DNA of 64,000 nt from Scleromitrula shiraiana (taxonomy: Eukaryota; Ascomycota; Leotiomycetes; Helotiales; Sclerotiniaceae): contig JABELC010000010.1 in NCBI GenBank assembly GCA_028455995.1, positions 1,700,001-1,764,000 on the forward strand. Reading direction: 5' to 3'. Numbering within the stretch: position 1 is the first letter of the stretch; every line of letters begins with the position of its first letter. Shown here in pieces: positions 57,694 through 64,000 of this stretch. The notes under the pieces are model-generated. The model did no database searches and had not been told where the DNA came from. It was given only the letters and a program-made list of their open reading frames with translations. A program made the translations under genes and the position numbers.

Positions 57694-59878
57694 TCAAGCA
57701 GAAATGGAATCTTCTTCCTCAACTTCATTCTGGCTGTCATTTTCATCGCTATCGGCGTCTTCGAATTCTTGAATTTCTTGCTCGGTGGCTTCCATTCCGG
57801 AACTGCTCATAAGTTTCGTATTTTTCTCTCCGGCTAGAGGTGTGGGTGAGTTAAGTGTGTTAGCTTAGTTCTTAACATATTTGTTATTTGTGATATAATG
57901 TATGCTAAAAGTTGGAACTTTTGGATACTGTGGTTCACGGTTCGTAGTTTGTGTTGAAGATGGGTTGGTGAGGGGAAGCGGAATAAGGTGGCAACGGAAA
58001 AGAAACACATAGAAGAAAGATGACTTACTACCCGCCTCAACCAACAAATTCTCTTGAATCTCGCAATCCACCAACACGCACTCCTCGCCAACCTCACTCC
58101 GTCTTCCCAATATGCAACCAGTCAGTTTAGATCCCTTGCCCACTACAACTCCATCCATTAATACGCAGCGGGTTAGTTTAGCTCCGGAGAGAATCTGGCA
58201 GTTAGCACCGATCACACATTCTTTGATTGAACATTTCTCCGATACTGTTACGTTCTCAGCGAGAAGACAGTCGGCTCGAGTTACGGTTGTTCTTTGAGCG
58301 ATAGATTCTGGGTGAATTATTTTTGAGGAATGTGAGAAGGGTGAGGTGGTTGGGAGGTTGGGAGGGAGCTCATCCAGTGCAGGGAGTTTAGCAAGGAGGA
58401 GAGAAGTATTGAGCAAGAGGGGTGCCGTATCGACTCTTCGGATTAACGGAGCCAAAGTGTTGGTTGCTGCCGTTGGTGTTGAATTTGATGCTACTGGTGC
58501 CGAAGTGGCTGCAGCTGTAGGTTTACTAGGATGGATGTATGCGAGAATGGGTGGTACAACCAAATCAGATTTAGGTCTAGAGGAATTAGGATTTTTCATC
58601 GATATCGCATTCTCGAGCTTGGAAGTCCAAGTGGAGCTTAAGGTTCCGTATTCGATATCGTCACTTGTAGGTCCGTTGTCCAACATATTGTTGTCATCCG
58701 ACTCGTCCGGTCGCGTATTCTCAAAAATATCACGAAGGCCGAGTTTTTCTCCGAGTCCTTCTTGCCAGCCAGCCTTGGCCCACCATCCGACTACATCTTC
58801 CCCCAGGCTGTCCATATGCTCATTTTGATTTATCATATCGATAACCCAATGAGGAAAGATATAAATGTGTGCGTCACGATGGGTAGATAACATGCGGATT
58901 CGCGGGTGATTACGGATAAGAGCGTGACGAATAGGTAAGCCTTTCTTATCTTCGACGATATCCTTAAGTGTATCTGTTGGCACAGAGTATACCAATTTAG
59001 AGATATGTGATGTTAGAGCCGATTTTGAAGATGGGGCAGATACAGATTCAAGTGGAGCCGTGGCAATAAAATCTGTTTCTTCTCCTTTGATTTTCGTTTC
59101 GCTCTTCGTCTCATACCACACTCCTAGTCCCCCTCTTCTTCCACCTTTCTCGCCACCAAGTGCCATTTTTGGTCCTTCGTTAATTCCTCCTGTTGCTCCA
59201 CCTAATCCTCCTTCTTTGACCATCCATGATTCAATTAGGCCTTCTCCACCAATCTCACATATCAAGTCACATGGTAACACAATAAAATCTCCTTTGATAA
59301 CATTTCGTACTTCCGGTAACCGGAAGATCTGAGCAGTACCAGTATTTTGGTCAAGATCTTGTGGTGCCAGTAAATCTGGTTTCGGTAATGGTAAGCTAGT
59401 CAGATGAGGATTTGTGTTTAATGCTGCTTTCATAGCAGCTTCCGAAGAAGGTGGTGTGATCAACGTGATATCTGGAAGAGGGTTAGTATCTCATACCCAT
59501 TTATCAAAAGTGAGGATAATCAATGTGGATTATCTTCGATCCTGTGATCATCACTCAAGGATTGATCTGTAGTAGACGCAACTTTGCGCAAACAATCAAG
59601 TAATCTCTTCACATGATTTGATATTAATATGCTTATCCATGAAAGGTTCAGAGTTGAACGACAAGATGGATAGCTATCAAGGGACATCAGTACTCACTCG
59701 TAACACCCATACGATAGCAGAAATCAATAGGATACCAGACCATTGGTCTGTTTGCTATTGGGATCAGAGCTTTGGGATTTTCATCTGGGTTCGCCGTGAA
59801 CGTAGGAAATGAGGATCCTGGCCCACAAAGGATAATGGCCTGGAAGCCAGGTGCTGGCATGGAGACTGCGTGAGGCAT
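57694..59878 (-). CDS. gcd1: Translation initiation factor eIF2B, gamma subunit
   Basis: Exons 59878-59698, 59471-58029 and 57833-57694 join in phase (introns 226 and 195 nt) to encode about 587 residues. The N-terminus MPHAVSMPAPGFQAIILCGP and the ENPKALIPIANRPMVWYPID block are the nucleotidyltransferase fold of eIF2B gamma (the Gcd1 family). Later come IKGDFIVLPCDLI, FPHWVIDM and a left-handed beta-helix of hexapeptide type (SIKECVIGANCQILSGAKLT, CVLMDGVVVGKGSKLTGCIL). The tail is acidic (EFEDADSDENDSQNEVEEED), as in other eIF2B subunits. eIF2B is the guanine nucleotide exchange factor for eIF2 in the cytosol. The gamma and epsilon subunits form the catalytic core. A long Ala/Thr/Pro-rich insertion lies around residues 385-425. 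The gene is divergent from the Pex22-like gene. Confidence 0.94.
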
Positions 59879-60371
59879 CGTGAAGTCTCTTTGGCGGGGT
59901 CGAAATGGATAGTTTCGAGACAGTAAAGACTTATTTCAGGAAGGTCGCTGTTGCTCAACAATAATTGTTTGTTCTCTATTATGAAGAAGATATGTTCCGA
60001 TATCTACTCACAGCTTTCCGATATAATATTCTTTGATGTTTGCGATTTATGAAGTAATATCAAAGTATCAGAATCATCCAAAAATCGCAAAAAATATTAG
60101 TCATTCCTATTTCCAGAGAATTATTTTGCCGCGGCACTTCACGTGTCAAAGAAGGCGGTCACCAAGGACAACGAAGTGCGCAACTCAGCTCTGTAATCAA
60201 CAACAAGGTCCCAGCCTCTTCAAAACTTCCCTCGGAATTTGTTGATCAATGCACTTATCCCCACAATTGAATTGGTATCACACTTTGATATTTCACGAAT
60301 TCACGAATTTATGATAAAGCGTTGTCTGGCGTTCTAATCGATGGAAAAATATAATGTGAAATCAGTTCTAA
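59879..60371. promoter_or_regulatory. Divergent promoter between eIF2B gamma and Pex22-like genes
   Basis: This 493-bp gap separates the start codons of two genes on opposite strands, so both promoters are inside it. A tcacgtg-type string occurs at about 60139-60145. No coding frame of its own is supported. Confidence 0.5.
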
Positions 60372-61818
60372 ATGCCCTCACCATACGATAGACTCGACCG
60401 CTCATCGCGCCGAGGAGCGCGCCGAGGAACACTCTCTTACTGGTTACCATTAGCTTTCACCGTCACTGCGGCCGCCGTAGGTGTCGTAGCGTGGATATGG
60501 AGTACAAGAGGTGATGATGACGAAGAAGACGAGAACAGACCCCTCCCACCACCTGGAGATTCTTCGAGACCCGAATATGGCAGAAATCCAGATGGTAGTT
60601 TTCGAACAGGGCCACCTTCCTACGCTGGGGATCTGCGACCGGGAGAGGCATCTTTTGGCGCTACAGAAGTACTACCACCGCAACAACCACCACGACCGGA
60701 AGAATCGACAGGTTATATAGCTCAGATGTCTGGCGCACTACAAAGAACACCTAGTCCACAACAATTTATAAGTAGTGCGAGCAGGAGTATTGCGGCAGGC
60801 GCCGCTGCGGTTGGGGGAGTGGTGGGGAGTGCTTTATCTTCTATCAGGGAGGAGGACAAGCATGGATTTGATGATCACAGAACATGGCAGGAAGAAGCAG
60901 AGTCAAGACGAAATGCACCGAGTCCACCTGCTCCGGCTACAACTTCACCGCCAATAGAAATGCGATCAGAGAGTACTACAGGAGTTTCGCCTACACCAAG
61001 AGCCCCCGTTTCGAATAGGAAGAGAAAGACCATTGCAATTGTAGTCTCTGCTGATTCGCACGATCTTGACGCTGGAGATTTGGAAGATTACCATCACGAA
61101 CATGCGGTACCATCACCTTGTTCTGTTTGGAGATAATTACTAATTGTCTTTTCAGTCGATCCTCTCACATCTCCCTCGCAAGACCGATTTCTCCAAGATA
61201 CGACTTTTCATTCTTATATATGCTCCAGGACTAAAGGAACACCCGCTTGATGCTGCAGCATCAAAACCTCCTGGGTCACTGAGCTCTTCATTCTCAAACA
61301 TCGGGCATGATCAAGCTCATACACCGGATGGGAGCGAAAAACAATTGTGAGATCAATTTCGTATTAAGGGAAATGTTCAGAAGCTAATATGTTATAGGAC
61401 TCCTTCACCATCGAGGCCTCCTACTCCAGGATTCACCGCCATCTATAACGAAGCACTAGAATTAGTTGAGAAAGAAACCATGGTTTTCCCTTTCACAACC
61501 CGGACTGGTCATGTTCACATCCTACGTCACCTTGGACCTCAATATGTTTACCTACAAGAGTCACTTGCTGGCGAGAATGGGGAATCGATCACTCAACTTC
61601 AAACCTGGCTCCGAGAGGACGTAGTTCTCGTTGTTGGTGCAGATGGAGGTCATGGTGGTCTAGCAGATAGTGAGTCAGAAGCCGACTATTCAGATACCGG
61701 GAAAAAAGAGCAATGGTGGGAAAGAGAAGATAGAGTGGGGCTTGGGAGAGGCGTTGTTGTTGTAGAAGGTAGTCGGATTGGGGATTATTGGGCTAGAAAG
61801 GTCCAAGGAATGGATTAA
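60372..61818 (+). CDS. pex22: Peroxin Pex22-like protein
   Basis: Exons 60372-61106, 61156-61346 and 61398-61818 join in phase (introns 49 and 51 nt) to give about 448 residues. A short basic N-terminus (SSRRGARRG) precedes one membrane span at about 24-42 (LPLAFTVTAAAVGVVAWIW). A long disordered Pro/Ser/Glu-rich region follows, then the conserved part: KRKTIAIVVSADSHDL, KTDFSKIRLFILIYAPGL and VVLVVGADGGHGGLADSESE. This matches the filamentous-fungal Pex22-like family. In yeast Pex22 anchors the ubiquitin-conjugating enzyme Pex4 at the peroxisome membrane so that the receptor Pex5 can be recycled. It is longer than yeast Pex22 because of the disordered middle, which is normal for filamentous fungi. 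The first intron has a GTACCA donor, unusual but in frame. Confidence 0.9.
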
Positions 61819-62538
61819 GGGGCGTCAAATTTTATATTCTATTTTTTGGTTCTTGGATGGATGGATGATTGATACCGATTTGGGAGCGCTGGAGGTTGGG
61901 ATTTATGAATGGTTTCACAAACATGTACGAATTTGATGCTGGAAAACTTTACAAATGTTTTGAACATAATCGAAATAATTTTCTTACCACTTCTATAGGC
62001 TGTAGCCAAATCTCTGACTCGAAAGTTGACTCCTTCCTTTGACTCATATGCTGCAAACATTGCAAACATCTCCAAATCCTTCCGTCCCAAAATCTATATA
62101 AACCCTTCTCTTACCCATCTCAAACATTCTCTTCTCTCTCTATCTTCTCGCCCTCAAGGCTAAGATCAAATGTAGTATCTGTTCTGTTCCAGTTTAACCA
62201 CTGGACCTCTATCATTGGTTAACCAGTCTTTTATCAAATGCACTCCTATTTTGTATGCTAGTCATACAAGGGGAGTGTGATGTGTCCCTGGTATTACACT
62301 GTTTCCAGGCGATGCTACTTTTCGTTACTTTTCCCAATACTTATGGGAAGGTGAGGAAGAGGAAGAGCGCATGAAGGGAAGTATTTTGGCATGGAAGCCT
62401 CAATTTGGGCTGTGCATTTACTTCATTAGTGTTAGATTCAATGTACGTATTCCGGTGCGGTGCTGACAGGAGATTAATACAAGGGTGATGGTGCTACACT
62501 GCTTCACTATTTCTAGTGTTCCTTCATCACAACAAGGA
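61819..62538. other. Intergenic, no supported gene
   Basis: About 720 bp: the 3' flank of the Pex22-like gene, then a pyrimidine-rich stretch (62104-62155) followed at 62170-62175 by ATG TAG. Such a leader followed by a minimal frame resembles transcribed non-coding sequence, but it cannot be confirmed. Confidence 0.4.
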
Positions 62539-62547
62539 CTATAAAAG
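62539..62547 (+). promoter_or_regulatory. TATA box upstream of the 28-residue ORF
   Basis: The sequence CTATAAAAG is a perfect TATA element. It lies about 82 bp before the ATG at 62629, a normal distance for fungal TATA-driven genes. Confidence 0.6.
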
Positions 62548-62628
62548 CCAAGCATTTTCCCATGCAATTAATTTCATAGCCACTCCAACCATATTCAATC
62601 TATTACCTCATCTATCTCATTCACAATC

Positions 62629-62715
62629 ATGGATTTCAGTCGTATCTGGACAAAATTTGTACTTTCTCTTGGAAACGTTTTTCGAGCTCTAAATCGTGCC
62701 AATTGTGCCTGCTAA
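62629..62715 (+). CDS. Putative 28-residue microprotein
   Basis: The ATG follows cacaatc, a favourable fungal start context, and the frame reads MDFSRIWTKFVLSLGNVFRA with a further eight residues ending NCAC before TAA. The middle is an amphipathic-to-hydrophobic helix. The last three residues, Cys-Ala-Cys, are of the CXC type that can be prenylated in Rab proteins. A clear TATA box lies upstream, and the leader to the ATG is pyrimidine/AC-rich, as in strongly expressed fungal genes. It is separate from SRP19, whose start is 156 bp further on. No homologue is known to me. It could also be an upstream ORF of a longer non-coding transcript. Confidence 0.35.
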   Translation: MDFSRIWTKFVLSLGNVFRALNRANCAC

Positions 62716-62736
62716 GTTTATGTCAATAGCTCTACA

Positions 62737-62742
62737 CACGTG
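62737..62742. promoter_or_regulatory. CACGTG E-box before the SRP19 gene
   Basis: A palindromic CACGTG lies 129 bp before the SRP19 start codon. In fungi such sites bind bHLH regulators such as Cbf1-type factors. Function here is an inference. Confidence 0.4.
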
Positions 62743-62870
62743 ACGATTAGCTCTATCCTTTTCGCTTCCAGAGCTTCTCCATTTCAGACTTGCACCCCAC
62801 CACCCCCCCACACTTTTACCTGTCCCTTTCATTCCACCTCAATTGCACTTTCTCCCAACGACAAGCAAAG

Positions 62871-63832
62871 ATGTCGCATGCACGAATAGAGGAAGTTGAA
62901 GATAGCGATATCGCCAGTGATCCCTCAGAAGGCGATATCTCAGACGTAGCATCCGATTTCTCCGATCGCGACATCATTAAGAAGAGATCCTTTCCCACCG
63001 CATCCGCACCATCCAATGCTCGAGCTTCTCAAATAAACCCTTCCAACATACCTTTCTCTTCATCATCCTCGTCCGGCCCTCAAATCACTACTGCTTCAGA
63101 TGGCACCCAATTTCGCACAACAGAAGATAGTTCCAAGTACAACGACTTTCAATGTATCTATCCGGTCTATTTCGATATAACTAGAAGTCGCGCGGAGGGC
63201 AGAAGAGTAGGCAAGGAATTGGCAGTTAAGAATCCTATTGCGCGGGAAATTGTAGCGGCTTGTTCGAGATTGAGGATTGAAACTCTTTTTGAACCTGCCA
63301 AGATACATCCTAAGGATTGGGCAAACCCAGGGAGAGTCAAGGTTAGGCTTAGAGGGGGTGGAAATTCTTCTATCAAGAATAGTACGTTTGTTCTATATTA
63401 CAAAATTGAGAAATATCTAGATATTTTTTCCACCATCTCATGATCTGCGATTCTGCCACGTATTTGCAACAAACTAACATGATTCCCAATCTAGAGCATC
63501 ACCTCTACACCTTAATTGCCAAACATCTCCAAGCCAATCCTACCACCGAAGCAACCGCAATGCAACCACGACTTGCCGGTATTCCTCCCCCTGACCCAAG
63601 TAAACCATTACCCACACCAGCTGTACCCAAAGGATGGAAGATGGGTGAAATATTACCATACTACAGTGCAGCCTTATCAGGAGGAGGAGTCAGCGAGAAT
63701 TTCTTCAAAGATATGATGGCTGAGATGCAGGGACAAATTCCCGGTTTGCCAGATATGGGTGGACCTTCTGGTGGTGGAACCTCTCCTGCGGAATCAAAGA
63801 AAAAGGATAAGAAGAAGAAGATTAAGGGTTGA
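62871..63832 (+). CDS. sec65: Signal recognition particle SRP19/Sec65 subunit
   Basis: Exons 62871-63381 and 63495-63832 join across a 113-nt intron (GTACGT donor, CTAG acceptor) to encode about 282 residues. The N-terminal 90 residues are acidic and Ser-rich and probably disordered. The SRP19 domain follows: FQCIYPVYFDITRSRAEGRR, VGKELAVKNPIAREIVAACS, FEPAKIHPKDWANPGRVKVR. The C-terminal extension carries PPDPSKPLPTPAVPKGWKMG and a Lys-rich end (KKKDKKKKIKG), which binds RNA or localises the protein, as in fungal Sec65. SRP19 binds SRP RNA helices 6 and 8 and allows Srp54 to load, for co-translational targeting to the ER. All conserved blocks are present. Confidence 0.94.
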
Positions 63833-64000
63833 AAGTCTTGTGTGTGGCTATTGGTATGAATAATCTTCCTGCATATGGACAGATAGATAGGTTAGAACAT
63901 TCGTCCGGAAGGGCATACCTTTGGTAGCAAAGGTCAATCTACGTTTCTATCTGGAACTATCTACTTTAGCATTCATAGTAGAAAACTACCTGTATATCTA
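63833..64000. other. 3' flank of SRP19 gene
   Basis: The last 168 bp of the window contain no further gene start. Confidence 0.5.

Overview
The window is nuclear DNA of a filamentous ascomycete. The evidence is short spliceosomal introns (about 47-180 nt, GTAAGT-like donors, CTAAY-like branch sites, pyrimidine-AG acceptors), moderately AT-rich sequence, and fungal families: Yme2/RNA12, Emi1, Pex22-like, Sec65/SRP19, FSH-type hydrolase, DPR dehydrin-like protein and Zn2Cys6 regulator. The style suggests Leotiomycetes (Botrytis/Sclerotinia-like), but this is an inference made without a database search. No prokaryotic, organellar or recognisable transposon sequence was found.

Left part (1-12 kb): the 3' end of a glutamine-rich coactivator (probably SAGA Spt20), then a divergent mitochondrial pair, Emi1-like (twin Cx9C) and Yme2-like (RRM, membrane segment, P-loop). 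Next come a broken acyl-protein-thioesterase-like gene, a multi-pass membrane protein with four exons and a small secreted protein.

Middle (12.6-46 kb): an amidase relic that has lost its catalytic core, a cysteine-rich single-pass surface protein, an FSH1-type serine hydrolase, a cytochrome P450, a truncated 2EXR-like fragment, a large membrane protein of unknown function and an M20 peptidase. These are followed by a DPR dehydrin-like protein with a 198-bp tandem repeat, a Zn2Cys6 regulator whose zinc cluster is assembled from tiny exons, an F-box/LRR protein and a C2H2 regulator.

Right part (46-64 kb): about 7 kb that is gene-poor, with one small CxxC protein and decayed fragments. Then comes a SET/MYND gene relic with an internal tandem duplication. 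The end is a dense housekeeping block: eIF2B gamma, Pex22-like, a TATA-driven 28-residue ORF and SRP19.

The housekeeping genes do not form a functional cluster. No dedicated new system was found. The notable points are gene decay (four convincing relics), the tandem micro-exons, the internal MYND-SET duplication and the repeat-built hydrophilic protein. Exon borders were deduced by eye from frame and splice consensus.
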